Source of the DNA: DATGEO01 sp035310015
GTDB lineage: Bacteria > Chloroflexota > Dormibacteria > Dormibacterales > Dormibacteraceae
DNA: 62,191 bases
Assembly (NCBI GenBank): GCA_035310015.1
Contig: DATGEO010000145.1
Coordinates: 1-62,191 of the forward strand
Reading direction: 5' to 3'
The notes beneath the pieces were generated by a model that worked only from the letters and a program-made list of their open reading frames with translations, made no database searches and was not told the DNA's origin. The translations under genes and the position numbers were made by a program. Shown here piece after piece: positions 25,757 through 34,628 of this stretch (within the stretch, counting starts at the first letter, position 1; each line of letters begins with the position of its first letter).

Positions 25757-26584
25757 ATGCTGCGCCTGGTCATCACCGATCCGTGGCCTCCCGGTTTCTA
25801 CGTGGGGCCGCTGCAGATTCGCTTCTACGGCATCGCTTACGCCGTGGCCTTCCTGGTGGCCACCGCGCTCGCCACCCGCCATCTCACGCGTCGAGGCGTC
25901 GCCCCCAACGTCGCGGGCGACATCGCGTTCTGGGCGATCGTGTTCGGCCTGATCGGCGCTCGGCTCTATTACGTCGTCCAGTCGGGATGGTGGTGGTACC
26001 TGACCCACCCGCTGCACATCTTTGCCTTCTGGGAAGGCGGCATGGCCTTCTTCGGAGCGATCTTCGCCGCCCTCATCGTCCTGATCGTCATGGCGCGGAG
26101 GCATCACATCGATTTCTGGGACCTGCTGGACGCCGGCGCGATCTTCGCCGCGGTCGGCCAGCCGATCGGCCGTCTGGGCAACGTCATGAACGGCGAGATC
26201 CTGGGTCCGCCCTCGAACCTGCCCTGGGCGATTCGCTACACCAATCCTGCATCCATGGCGCCGAGCCTGGGAGTGCCGTATCAGCCGGCAAACCTGTACG
26301 AGGCCGTGGGCACCCTGCTCATCCTGGCGGTGCTTCTGTACCTGCGCCACCGCAAAGTCTCGCCCGGGATCCTGGGACTCGCGTATCTGGTCCTGTACCC
26401 GGTGAGCCAGCTGATCCTGTTCCACTGGCGCACGGATTACGAGACGCCCGCGATCCTGTGGGGCTTGAAGCAGGCGCAGCTGACCTCGCTGGTCATGCTC
26501 GTGACCATCGTGCCGCTGTTCTGCTTCGCCTGGTGGTGGACTCGGCGGCAGCCGCCCCGGACGCGAGCGCCGTCTGGGGCTTGA
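25757..26584 (+). CDS. lgt: Prolipoprotein diacylglyceryl transferase
   Basis: Transfers diacylglycerol from phosphatidylglycerol to the lipobox cysteine of prolipoproteins in the cytoplasmic membrane. The 275-residue protein has seven or so helices. It carries the family signature GRLGNVMNGE, followed by the conserved PWAI, and an N-terminal FYGIAYAVAF segment with the conserved YG. The ATG at 25757 gives the normal start. At least three lipoproteins in this window would be substrates. It precedes thrC closely (seven bases), so they may be co-transcribed. Confidence 0.93.
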   Translation: MLRLVITDPWPPGFYVGPLQIRFYGIAYAVAFLVATALATRHLTRRGVAPNVAGDIAFWAIVFGLIGARLYYVVQSGWWWYLTHPLHIFAFWEGGMAFFGAIFAALIVLIVMARRHHIDFWDLLDAGAIFAAVGQPIGRLGNVMNGEILGPPSNLPWAIRYTNPASMAPSLGVPYQPANLYEAVGTLLILAVLLYLRHRKVSPGILGLAYLVLYPVSQLILFHWRTDYETPAILWGLKQAQLTSLVMLVTIVPLFCFAWWWTRRQPPRTRAPSGA

Positions 26585-26591
26585 CCCGCAG

Positions 26592-27860
26592 ATGATGGAC
26601 GCAAGGGGAGGAACCGGTTCCACCCTGACCCACCTGCAGGGCGGCCTGTCCGGGCTTCGATACGAGGCGGACACGCTCATAGGCGTCGACCCGGCGGACG
26701 GCAAGCCGCTGCTCGCCCGCTATGACCTCGAGGCCGCCAAGAACACGGTCACCCGAGACTCGATGGCGGAGCGGCGCGCCGGCGGGCTGTGGCGTTGGAG
26801 CGAGCTGCTGCCCGTGCGCGGCTGGGAGCACGTCACCTACCTGGGCGAAGGAGAGACACCGCTGCAGCGCGCGCGCCGCCTCGAGTCCAAGCTCGGGATG
26901 AGGCGAGTTCTGCTCAAGAGGGAGAGCCTCAATCCCACGGGTTCGTTCAAGGCGCGCGGGATGGCGGTGGCGGTGAGTCGTGCCCGCGAGCTAGGCGCGA
27001 GCGTTCTCGTCGTTCCTTCGGCGGGCAACGCCGCCGGCGCCATGGCCGCGTACGCGGCGGCGGCGGGCGTGAGGGCGATCGTGGTGATGCCGGCGGATGC
27101 GCCCTCCGCGAATCGGGTCGAGGTGGCGGTGGCCGGCGCCGAGCTGATCCTGCTCGACGGCCTGATCTCGGACTGCGCGCGACTTGCGCGGGTGATCGCG
27201 GAGCGGCTTGGAGCGTTCGACCTCAGCACCTTGAAGGAGCCCTATCGAGTCGAGGGCAAGAAGACGATGGGCTTCGAGCTCGCCGAGCAGCTCGGATGGC
27301 GTCTCCCGGGCGTGATCGTCTATCCGACCGGCGGCGGCACCGGGCTGGTCGGGATGTGGAAGGCCTTCGACGAGCTCGAGCGGATCGGCCTGATCGGCTC
27401 GGAGCGGCCGCGGATGATCGCGGTCCAGGCCGAAGGGTGTGCTCCGATCGTGCGCGCGTTTCGCGAGGGCGGGCGCTTCGCCAGCCCGTGGCCGAACGCG
27501 TCGACGGCCGCGGCCGGCCTGCGCGTTCCGGGCGCGATCGGCGACTTTCTCATCCTCGACTGCCTGCGCGCTTCCGGCGGCGCCGCGGTCGCCGTGCCCG
27601 AGGCCGAGCTGAGGCCTGCGCAGTCGATGCTGGCGGCGGCCGGGGCCGGATACGTCAGCCTGGAGACGGCGGCCGCGGTGGCGGCGCTGCCCCATCTGCT
27701 CGAAGAGGGGCTGCTGGATCCATCGGAGGAGGTGGTCGTCTTCGACACCGGCGCCGGCTTCAAGTCCGAGCCGCCCGCCGATCTGACAACTCCTCCGGCC
27801 CTGAGCAATGATTCGAATCACTGGGATGCGGTCGTGGCGCGGTTGGCGGCCTCGAGGTAA
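26592..27860 (+). CDS. thrC: Threonine synthase
   Basis: PLP enzyme that converts O-phosphohomoserine to threonine. The 422-residue protein has the PLP lysine at residue 120 in NPTGSFKARG, the phosphate-binding loop PTGGGTG and the family N-terminus GLSGLRYEAD. It is of the bacterial/plant-type length without the large insertion of fungal enzymes. Related PLP lyases (threonine dehydratase, cysteine synthase) are less likely because of the N-terminal domain. The start is one of two adjacent ATGs. It overlaps the next gene by 53 bases. Confidence 0.88.
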   Translation: MMDARGGTGSTLTHLQGGLSGLRYEADTLIGVDPADGKPLLARYDLEAAKNTVTRDSMAERRAGGLWRWSELLPVRGWEHVTYLGEGETPLQRARRLESKLGMRRVLLKRESLNPTGSFKARGMAVAVSRARELGASVLVVPSAGNAAGAMAAYAAAAGVRAIVVMPADAPSANRVEVAVAGAELILLDGLISDCARLARVIAERLGAFDLSTLKEPYRVEGKKTMGFELAEQLGWRLPGVIVYPTGGGTGLVGMWKAFDELERIGLIGSERPRMIAVQAEGCAPIVRAFREGGRFASPWPNASTAAAGLRVPGAIGDFLILDCLRASGGAAVAVPEAELRPAQSMLAAAGAGYVSLETAAAVAALPHLLEEGLLDPSEEVVVFDTGAGFKSEPPADLTTPPALSNDSNHWDAVVARLAASR

Positions 27861-28341
27861 GGCAAGGCACCAAGGGCGGTTGCTGGCCGCGGCGACTGCG
27901 GCCCTCATCCTCAGCTGCGCGTGCAGTTCCTCGTCTCCACCAACTGCCGCGCAGAACACTCCGCCGGTGCCCTGGGGGGCGTCGGGCTGCGTGCCGGCAT
28001 CTCCGTCCGGCGCGTTCCCCGCCGAGGTCCGTGGGACCGCGTCGGGCGGCACCGTCTGGGCGTGGTTCATGGCGGCTTATCCGCCGCTCCACGGTGTCGA
28101 GGACAAGACGGTCTGGAGGCTGGATGGATCGTCGATCGCCGGCACGCCCGCGTTTTCGCTTCTGGGTCCTGCGGGCGCGATCGGGCGACTCGATTGGGGT
28201 CCGGAGGAGCATGGCGGATCCACGTGGAACAGGCCGGGCGTGGAATTCGGCACGGGCCTCATGTTCACGACCCCCGGCTGCTGGGACGTCCAGGTCGCGT
28301 TGGGTCAGCTGCGCGGCGACGTCTTCGTCGTGGTCGCCTGA
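27808..28341 (+). CDS. Small lipoprotein of unknown function
   Basis: A predicted lipoprotein of 177 residues: a basic N-terminus, hydrophobic core LLAAATAALILSC with Cys37 as the acylation site, then a Ser/Pro spacer and a domain of about 130 residues with two further cysteines (SGCVPAS and PGCWDVQV). The domain has beta-sandwich character (FTTPGCWDVQVALGQLRGDVFVVV). The start may instead be the ATG at 27826, and the 53-base overlap with thrC makes that likely. No family was recognised. Confidence 0.6.
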   Translation: MIRITGMRSWRGWRPRGKARHQGRLLAAATAALILSCACSSSSPPTAAQNTPPVPWGASGCVPASPSGAFPAEVRGTASGGTVWAWFMAAYPPLHGVEDKTVWRLDGSSIAGTPAFSLLGPAGAIGRLDWGPEEHGGSTWNRPGVEFGTGLMFTTPGCWDVQVALGQLRGDVFVVVA

Positions 28342-28383
28342 GCTCGCCGGGACACTAGAGTTGCAGGCGCAGGGACAAGGGCG

Positions 28384-28731
28384 ATGAGCAGTACAGCAGG
28401 CATGGATCCTTCGGTCCCGCCCAGCGGTGATGGCTGCGTGGAGTGCCTTGCCGCCGGCGGCTGGTGGTTACACCTGCGGAGATGTGCGCAGTGCGGCCAC
28501 GTCGGCTGCTGCGATTCGTCTCCCGCGCAGCACGCGAGTCGACACGCGGCGGAGCATGGACACCCGATCGTTCAGAGCTTCGAGCCCGGCGAGGATTGGT
28601 TCTGGGACTACACCCGGCAGCAGTACCTCGAAGGCCCGGCCCTCAAGCCGCCGCACCACCATCCACCGAATCAGCCCGTGCCCGGCCCCGCCGGCCGGGT
28701 ACCAAAAGACTGGCGGCGGCGGCTGCACTGA
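28384..28731 (+). CDS. UBP-type zinc finger protein
   Basis: A 115-residue protein made of one UBP (ubiquitin hydrolase-type) zinc finger. The ligands are visible as CxxC (CVEC), CxxC (CAQC), HVGCCD, HASRHAAEHGHP, the order typical of the family. Bacterial members are stand-alone, and their role is unknown; ubiquitin is absent from most bacteria that carry them. The His/Pro-rich tail is not conserved. TAGAGT lies 30 bases upstream. Confidence 0.85.
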   Translation: MSSTAGMDPSVPPSGDGCVECLAAGGWWLHLRRCAQCGHVGCCDSSPAQHASRHAAEHGHPIVQSFEPGEDWFWDYTRQQYLEGPALKPPHHHPPNQPVPGPAGRVPKDWRRRLH

Positions 28732-28755
28732 CGTCCGGTCGATCGTCCCTTGACT

Positions 28756-29187
28756 TCAGGGCAGGCCCAGGCCGCGCTCAGGACTCGCGGGGGGCGTGGT
28801 CCACTCGATGTAGGCATGCCCCGTGTCCACGTGGTACCGGTTGGCCATCACGATGCAGGCCTCGTACAGCTTTCTGAACTCGCCCTCGTCGTGGTCCGAG
28901 ATCGCGCGCAGCATCGGTTCGAGGCCATCCCGCAAGAAGTCGTCGAGCTGGCCGGCGTACTTGGGCCGGCTCACGGCGAGACCGCGCAGCAGCGACCGCA
29001 CCCGTCGCGCGTAGTAACCGGCCAGCTCCCACCTGCCCGCGACGGCAGCGTGCCACGCGGTGCCGAAGCAGTGGCTCACCGAGGCCATGACCTCGCCGGT
29101 TCCGGGCAGGCCATCGGCGATCTGCTCGAGGGTCAGGTCCGCGTGCCGCGTGTGAACGGTGATCGCGGGTCTCTCCAAGGGTGTCAC
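28756..29187 (-). CDS. Helical protein of unknown function
   Basis: A 143-residue protein of mostly alpha-helical character. Conserved-looking features are a His/Trp-containing helix (SVSHCFGTAWHAAVAGRWELAGYYARRV) and a later helix with RKLYEACIVMANRYHVDTGHAYIEW. The layout resembles small four-helix proteins that bind haem or metals, but no motif proves it. GTG at 29187 is chosen, without a clear ribosome binding site. Confidence 0.5.
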   Translation of the reverse strand: MTPLERPAITVHTRHADLTLEQIADGLPGTGEVMASVSHCFGTAWHAAVAGRWELAGYYARRVRSLLRGLAVSRPKYAGQLDDFLRDGLEPMLRAISDHDEGEFRKLYEACIVMANRYHVDTGHAYIEWTTPPASPERGLGLP

Positions 29188-29277
29188 TGCTTCAGCTTGA
29201 TCCGATGAAGAGCAGCGCGGCGTGGGCCGGACTCGGTGAGCGAGCGAAGGCCAGGCGATCATGCCGGCCGTGTCCGT

Positions 29278-30057
29278 CTACCTCGACCTCTCCAATCTGT
29301 TCCCCGACCTGCTCAATCTGCTCGGCGGGCGCAGGCGCTCCTTGCCGATCTCGGCCAGCCGATCCCACGCCGCCGAGGAGGTGCCGGTGGCTGAAGCGAA
29401 CAGCTGCGCGATGCCCGGATCCTCCTGGGCCGGCTCACGAGCGTTGACCCGCGCTTTCCGTTTCGCCATCCACCGTGCGGTCCGGGCGGCGAGCGCGTAG
29501 AGGCGAGGGTCGTCCGGCGACCAGTCGAAGGCCGCGTCGTACTTGAGGTAGATCGCCCGGAACTCCGGGTCGCGCATCGCCTCGCGCTTGTCGGCGAGCC
29601 AGGCGGCGGCGTGCTTCGGCGAGACCGACTGCATGAGGATCCACACGTCGCGTTCCATCCGCACCGAGCGCCGGCTGACGCCGATCCTGTCGAGGCCTTC
29701 GAGCAGATCGGCCACCTCATCCGACACGAACAGCCGGTCGCCGGCGCTGAGGCGGGCGATGCGCTCGCGCGAGCGCTTCAGCTCCTTCGCCCTCGCCTGC
29801 AGGTTGCGGTCGATTTCGGCGATGGCCGCGGCGAACTTTTCCGGGCTCGCCGCCAGCAGCTCCTTGACGCGCGCCAGCGGCACGCCGGCCTCCGCGAGCG
29901 TCTTGATCTTGACCAGGTCGATGGCGTGCTGTGACGTGTACCGCCGGTAGCCCGAGGAGTCCCGTGGCGGCTCCGCCAGCAGGCCGCGCTTGTGGTAGTG
30001 GCGAACGGCCTTGACCGTCACGCCGGCATAGGCGGCAAGCCGGCCGATGGTCATCAT
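29278..30057 (-). CDS. MerR-family regulator with C-terminal ligand domain
   Basis: A 259-residue regulator. Residues 1-70 are a MerR helix-turn-helix and linker (TIGRLAAYAGVTVKAVRHYHKRGLL...GYRRYTSQHAIDLVKIKTL). A long dimerisation helix and a C-terminal helical domain of TipAS-like length follow. Two adjacent ATGs begin the frame. It lies just after the DrrA/permease exporter on the same strand, and a short dyad precedes that exporter, so it probably controls it. Confidence 0.85.
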   Translation of the reverse strand: MMTIGRLAAYAGVTVKAVRHYHKRGLLAEPPRDSSGYRRYTSQHAIDLVKIKTLAEAGVPLARVKELLAASPEKFAAAIAEIDRNLQARAKELKRSRERIARLSAGDRLFVSDEVADLLEGLDRIGVSRRSVRMERDVWILMQSVSPKHAAAWLADKREAMRDPEFRAIYLKYDAAFDWSPDDPRLYALAARTARWMAKRKARVNAREPAQEDPGIAQLFASATGTSSAAWDRLAEIGKERLRPPSRLSRSGNRLERSR

Positions 30058-30074
30058 CCGCGGCGACGTGCTCG

Positions 30075-30873
30075 TCAACGTGCGGCGCGTCCGAATGCGG
30101 CGCGAGCCGCAGCAAATCCCGCGAGCGCGATGGCCGCGCACCAGGCAAGGGCGAGGGCCTCGGTGCCGCCGGCGGGGCCTCCGGTCAGCAGCCCGCGCAG
30201 GGAGTCGACCACCGGGGTGAACGGCTGGTTGGCGGCGAACCAGCGAACGCCTGCGGGCATGGAAGCGGCCGGCACGAAGGTGCTGGAGAGGAAAGGCAGC
30301 AGGAACTGGATCGGCAGCGTGGAACCGTTGGCGCCCGCGACGCTCTTGGCGACGAGCCCGATGGCCGCGGCCACCCAGGCGAGCGCGAAGGAGAAGGCGG
30401 CGACCGATTCCCAGCACGGCGAGCCAGCCGGCGGCAGACGCGGCCGGCCGGAAACCGAGCAGCAGCGCGACCGCGGCGACGACGGCGGTGGTCACGATGG
30501 TGCGCAGGACGCTCGCGCCCACGTGCCCGACCAGGATGGCACCGCGCGCGACCGGCATGGTGCGAAGGCGGTCGATGACGCCGCCGGTCATGTCGAGGTT
30601 GACGTTGATCGCAGTCGTCGAGGAACCCGCCGCCACCGTCATCAGCAGGATGCCAGGCACGAGGAAGTCGATGTAGGGCGCGCCGTGCGTCGCACCGCCG
30701 AGCCCCGCGCCGATGGGCCCGCCGAGGATGTAGTCGAAGACCAGCAGCAGCACGACCGGCACCAGGATCGATCCGACCAGCAGCAGCGGGAATCGGAGCG
30801 TGTGCTTGAGCTCGCGGCCGAGCATGGTTGCGGAATCGAGGCTCGCATCGATCAACGTGGTCGAAGGTCTCAC
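30075..30873 (-). pseudogene. Frameshifted DrrB-type ABC-2 permease
   Basis: The 5' half, starting at GTG 30873 with AGGAGG upstream and a four-base overlap with the ATPase stop, encodes helices down to GFRPAASAAGWLAVLG. The 3' half is in another frame and continues FSFALAWVAAAIGLVAKSVAG to a normal ABC-2 end. The frame switch lies at 30405-30411, where one surplus base (an A in GGGAATCGG on the coding strand) explains it. Together the halves make a full-length permease of about 265 residues. Mutation, programmed shift or sequence error are the options. The paired ATPase is intact. Confidence 0.8.
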
Positions 30874-31835
30874 TGCGTAACCTCCTGCGCGGGCTTGCCC
30901 GTGAGCGCGAAGAACACGTCGTCGAGGTCCGGCGTGTGAATGGTCAGGTCTTCGACAGCGACCTCGTCGCTGAGCCGGCCGAGCACGTCGCGGAGCGAGC
31001 GAATGCCGTCTTCGTTCGGCACCCGCAGCACCAGCTCGCTGTCGTCGCGCGTGCCGCCCAGCGCGGTTGCGGCCGCGTCGAGCGACGCCGCGTCGGCGAG
31101 CTGCAGCCGGATGTGAGCGCCGGGGATGCGCCGCTTCAGCTCGTCGGGTGTCCCCTCGGCGACGATGTGGCCGTGATCGAGGAGGGCGATTCGGTCCGCA
31201 AGCTGGTCGGCCTCCTCGAGGTACTGCGTGGTGAGCAGGATGGTCACGCCCTCGGCGACCAGCTCGCGGATGATCTGCCATACCGTGTGGCGGCTGCGCG
31301 GGTCGAGCCCGGTGGTGGGTTCGTCGAGGAAGATCACCCGCGGCCGCCCCATGAGGGTCATCGCGAGGTCGAGGCGGCGCTTCATGCCGCCTGAGTACGT
31401 GGCCGCGGGCCGCTTCGCCGCGCCGGTCAGCTCGAAGCGCTCCAGCAGCCGCGCCGTCCGCGAGCGCCGCTCGCCGGCCGGCAGATGCAGCAGGCGGCCG
31501 ATGAGGACCATGTTCTCCTCGCCGGTGAGGAGGTTGTCGATCGCCGAGAGCTGCCCGGTCACGCCGATGACCGCGCGCACGGCGGCAGCGTCTCCGTGCA
31601 CGTCGTGGCCCATCACGGTGGCTTGGCCGCCGCCGGCCGGGATCAGGGTCGACAGGATCCGGACGATGGTCGTCTTGCCGGCTCCATTCGGTCCGAGAAG
31701 GGCGAACACCTCGCCTTCGGCGATGGTGAGGTCGACGCCGTCGAGGACGACATTCTTGCCGTACGTCTTGCGGAGGCCTTTCACCGAGACCGCGGTGGAG
31801 GTTGTGAGACGGGTCGATGCGTTCATGCAGGCCAT
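30870..31835 (-). CDS. DrrA-type ABC transporter ATP-binding protein
   Basis: A 321-residue ATPase of the daunorubicin-resistance class. Walker A GPNGAGKTT, signature YSGGMKRR, Walker B VIFLDEPTTGLDP and the switch LLTTQYLEEAD are present. The C-terminal extension ends HTPDLDDVFFALTG, characteristic of DrrA. Its permease, directly downstream, carries a frameshift, so the exporter may be non-functional. The start is either of two nearby ATGs (31835 or 31826); GGAG fits the second. Controlled in all likelihood by the adjacent MerR protein. Confidence 0.92.
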   Translation of the reverse strand: MACMNASTRLTTSTAVSVKGLRKTYGKNVVLDGVDLTIAEGEVFALLGPNGAGKTTIVRILSTLIPAGGGQATVMGHDVHGDAAAVRAVIGVTGQLSAIDNLLTGEENMVLIGRLLHLPAGERRSRTARLLERFELTGAAKRPAATYSGGMKRRLDLAMTLMGRPRVIFLDEPTTGLDPRSRHTVWQIIRELVAEGVTILLTTQYLEEADQLADRIALLDHGHIVAEGTPDELKRRIPGAHIRLQLADAASLDAAATALGGTRDDSELVLRVPNEDGIRSLRDVLGRLSDEVAVEDLTIHTPDLDDVFFALTGKPAQEVTQ

Positions 31836-31845
31836 GCTCCAACCC

Positions 31846-31858
31846 TGACCCTAGGTCA
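31846..31858. promoter_or_regulatory. MerR-type dyad upstream of the exporter
   Basis: TGACC-CTA-GGTCA, a perfect 5-bp inverted repeat, lies 11 bases before the DrrA start. On the minus strand it is next to TTGACATTGACC, a doubled -35-like element. This is where a MerR regulator would bind, although no good -10 follows. Confidence 0.4.
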
Positions 31859-31879
31859 ATGTCAAGGGGTTCGTGAGCT

Positions 31880-32452
31880 CTAGCCCGAGCCCTCAGGGAA
31901 GAAGATGAACGGCGTGGCGTAGCTCAGGCTGGCGACGGCGAGGACGATGCCGGCGATCAGGCTGCCCACCACGAGCGAGCGCCGCGAGAACGCCCCCGCG
32001 TCCGCCGTCGACAGCTCCTTGGCCACGGCGTCGGTGGACTTGCCGAGGTAGCTGAGCACGTGGATCGCGGTCGCCGGCAGCCAGATGAGGAACATCACCT
32101 TGTGCGCGGCGACCCAGATGCTGCCGAATCGCAGTCCGAAAAGCCACAGCTCGAGCCCGGTGACGAAAAGGCCGATCGTCGACAGCACGACAAACGGCGC
32201 CAGCACCCGCAGCGCCAGCGGCGGTGGGCCGGCCGCACGGAACGCTGGATCTCCGAGGTAGTACCGGGCGAAGCGATATCCCGTGGACGCCATCTTCAAT
32301 CCCAGCGGCGGTATGAGAAGAAAGCCAAGAAAGAGGTGCTGAGGCAGCAGCGAGCGAACACTGAGCACGGTGAGGCCGATGAGGCCAAGAAGGACGAACA
32401 GGACGGCGCCCGTGACGGCGGTGACGCGCTCGTTGGAATCAGGCGTGCCCAC
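31880..32452 (-). CDS. Integral membrane protein, possibly cytochrome b-like
   Basis: A 190-residue protein with four or five hydrophobic helices. Histidines lie in or next to helices (LPQHLFLGFLLIPPLG, AAHKVMFLIWLPATAIHVLSYL), a pattern seen in di-haem cytochrome b561-like proteins and DUF4405 members. No partner reductase is nearby. Haem binding is inference. Confidence 0.55.
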   Translation of the reverse strand: MGTPDSNERVTAVTGAVLFVLLGLIGLTVLSVRSLLPQHLFLGFLLIPPLGLKMASTGYRFARYYLGDPAFRAAGPPPLALRVLAPFVVLSTIGLFVTGLELWLFGLRFGSIWVAAHKVMFLIWLPATAIHVLSYLGKSTDAVAKELSTADAGAFSRRSLVVGSLIAGIVLAVASLSYATPFIFFPEGSG

Positions 32453-32528
32453 GCCGCCACGTTAGCGCGAACAATGACGGCCGGCCTGCGGCGCGCCGCG
32501 GCAGGGCGATACGGTTCACATCGAACGG

Positions 32529-34025
32529 ATGGGAACGGAAGCCGGGGCGACGGTCAAGGCGGTATGGCTGAGATCCGAGGCCGCCCTCGTCGGCGTTGCG
32601 GCAGTGGCGGTGCTGGCGCTCCATCTCGCGACGAACGGCCTCTACGACTTCCACCGCGACTCGCTGTACTACCTGGACAGCGCGCGCCATCCGGCGTGGG
32701 GGTATGTCGACTACCCGCCCGTGACCCCGATGATCGCCCGCCTCAGCCTCGCGCTGTTTGGTTCGTCGGTCTGGGGACTGAGGCTCTGGCCATCGCTCGC
32801 CGGCGCGATGATGGTCGTGCTCGCGGCCCTCATCGCGCGCGAGCTGGGCGGTGGCCGCGCGGCCAGGCTGCTTGCGGCGCTTGGCGCGGCGACAAGCCTG
32901 GTGCTGCTCGGCGCGAACTGGCTGTTCCAGACGGTGACGTTCGATCAGCTCGTCTGGATGACGTGTTTGTGGATCGCCGCCCGACTTCTGAGGACTGGCG
33001 ACCACTGGCTGTGGATCGCGCTTGGTGCCCTCATCGGCATCGGCCTCGAAACCAAGTACACGGTGGTGGCGCTGATCATCGGGCTGATTGCCGGCACGCT
33101 GCTGACGCCGTTCCGCCGCCAGCTGGTGACTCCATGGCCGTGGATCGCCGCCGCCATCGCCTTCGCGATCTTCCTGCCGAATCTCGTCTGGCAGATCGGC
33201 AACGACTGGCCTTCCGTTCAGTACACGCTCAACCACAAAGTGACGCAGTCGTCGGACTTCTCTCCCCTGAGCTTTCTCGCCAATCAGCTCGCGCTCATTG
33301 GCCCTGTCGCGATCCCGATCTGGATCGCGGGCCTGGCCTGGCTCCTTCGCAGCCCGACGCTCCGAATGCTGGGGATCGCGGCCGCGGTGCCCTTCGTCCT
33401 CTATCTGTTCGTCGGCAAGGATTATTACGTCGGGCCCCTTCACCCCTTCCTGATCGCCGCGGGAGCCTGCGCGCTGGAAGCCTGGACCGCGAACAAGAGG
33501 CGGTGGCTGCGGCCCACCGCTGGCGTCGCGCTGACCGCTCAGGCACTGATACTCCTGCCCGTTGCCTTGCCCGTTCTGCCCGAAGCCGCGATGGCGAAAT
33601 CAAAGTTGCCCGCCGTGCGCAAAGACTTCGCCGACACCGTCGGCTGGCATGACCTGGTGGGCCAGGTCGCTCAGGTCTACGACTCGCTGAGCCCGCCCGA
33701 TCGATCCCGGGCGGCGATCCTGACCGACAACTACGGCGAGGCCGGAGCGATCAACACGTACGGGCCGGCGCTGGGCCTTCCCACCGCCGTCAGCGGACAG
33801 CTGACGTATTACTACTGGCGGCCGAGATCGTTCGACGGGCCGGTCATCGCCGTCGGTCTCGACCGGTCGTTTCTCGAAACGCTCTTTGCCACCTGCGACC
33901 AAGTCGGCACGATCTCCAACTCCTACGGCCTCCAGAACGAGGAGTTCGGAGCCCCGATCGACGTCTGCCGGACGCGGCTGCTCTCGCAGGACGAGCTGTG
34001 GTCGCGCCTGAAAGCCTTTCGCTGA
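32529..34025 (+). CDS. GT39-like membrane glycosyltransferase
   Basis: A 498-residue integral membrane enzyme of the GT-C fold (ArnT/protein mannosyltransferase type), expected to transfer a sugar from a polyprenyl-phosphate donor on the outer face of the membrane. About 11 helices are visible. The first periplasmic loop has FHRDSLYYLDSARH and YVDYPPVTPM, the positions of the catalytic acidic residue and the conserved YPP. A soluble C-terminal domain of about 150 residues follows. Acceptor unknown. Confidence 0.8.
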   Translation: MGTEAGATVKAVWLRSEAALVGVAAVAVLALHLATNGLYDFHRDSLYYLDSARHPAWGYVDYPPVTPMIARLSLALFGSSVWGLRLWPSLAGAMMVVLAALIARELGGGRAARLLAALGAATSLVLLGANWLFQTVTFDQLVWMTCLWIAARLLRTGDHWLWIALGALIGIGLETKYTVVALIIGLIAGTLLTPFRRQLVTPWPWIAAAIAFAIFLPNLVWQIGNDWPSVQYTLNHKVTQSSDFSPLSFLANQLALIGPVAIPIWIAGLAWLLRSPTLRMLGIAAAVPFVLYLFVGKDYYVGPLHPFLIAAGACALEAWTANKRRWLRPTAGVALTAQALILLPVALPVLPEAAMAKSKLPAVRKDFADTVGWHDLVGQVAQVYDSLSPPDRSRAAILTDNYGEAGAINTYGPALGLPTAVSGQLTYYYWRPRSFDGPVIAVGLDRSFLETLFATCDQVGTISNSYGLQNEEFGAPIDVCRTRLLSQDELWSRLKAFR

Positions 34026-34031
34026 CCTGAT

Positions 34032-34628
34032 CTAGTCGCCACCGGTGGCGGTGGGGTCGGCGAAGTAGCGCTGGAGGGTGGGTCCGATCCAGGCCGCCAC
34101 GTCGGCCCCGGAAGCGCTCGCGAGCGGCTCGACTTTGAGCACGTAGCGCAGCATCGCGAGCCCCACCAGCTGGCTCGCGGCCAGGCTGGCGCGTAGCTGC
34201 GGCTGATCCAGCTCGAGGGCACGCGCCACCCGGGCCAGCACCTCCTTGCTCACGAAATCGCGCATGAGCCGGGCCGCGCTCTTGCTCGTGACCATCGAGC
34301 GCACGAGCGCATGCGCGCGAACGCCCGCCGGCGAATCCCAGACTTCGAGGAAGAACTCGGCGATCCTGACCCCGAGACCTTCGATGCCCGGCTCGAGCAG
34401 CGCGGGGATCGCCGCCGCGGGATCGAACGGGAAGTCGATCGCGGCCCCGAACGCGCCCTCCTTGCTGTCGAAGTAGTGGAGGACGAGCTTGGGATCGACG
34501 CGCGCCGCGGATGCGATCCCGCGGATGGTGGCGCCGTCGTAACCGTGCTTCGCGAACTGGGCGCGGGCGGCCGCGAGGATCTTGTCGCGAGTGCCGCCCG
34601 CGCCCGGCCTTCTACCCGTTCGCGCCAT
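34032..34628 (-). CDS. TetR-family regulator
   Basis: A 198-residue regulator with an N-terminal TetR helix-turn-helix (ATIRGIASAARVDPKLVLHYFDSKEGAF) and a C-terminal domain of the TetR_C_7-like type. The ATG at 34628 gives the usual start MARTGRRPG. It overlaps the end of the permease-like gene by 17 bases, so the two form one transcript. The strong dyad at 35654-35689 in front of the operon is its probable operator. Confidence 0.88.
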   Translation of the reverse strand: MARTGRRPGAGGTRDKILAAARAQFAKHGYDGATIRGIASAARVDPKLVLHYFDSKEGAFGAAIDFPFDPAAAIPALLEPGIEGLGVRIAEFFLEVWDSPAGVRAHALVRSMVTSKSAARLMRDFVSKEVLARVARALELDQPQLRASLAASQLVGLAMLRYVLKVEPLASASGADVAAWIGPTLQRYFADPTATGGD

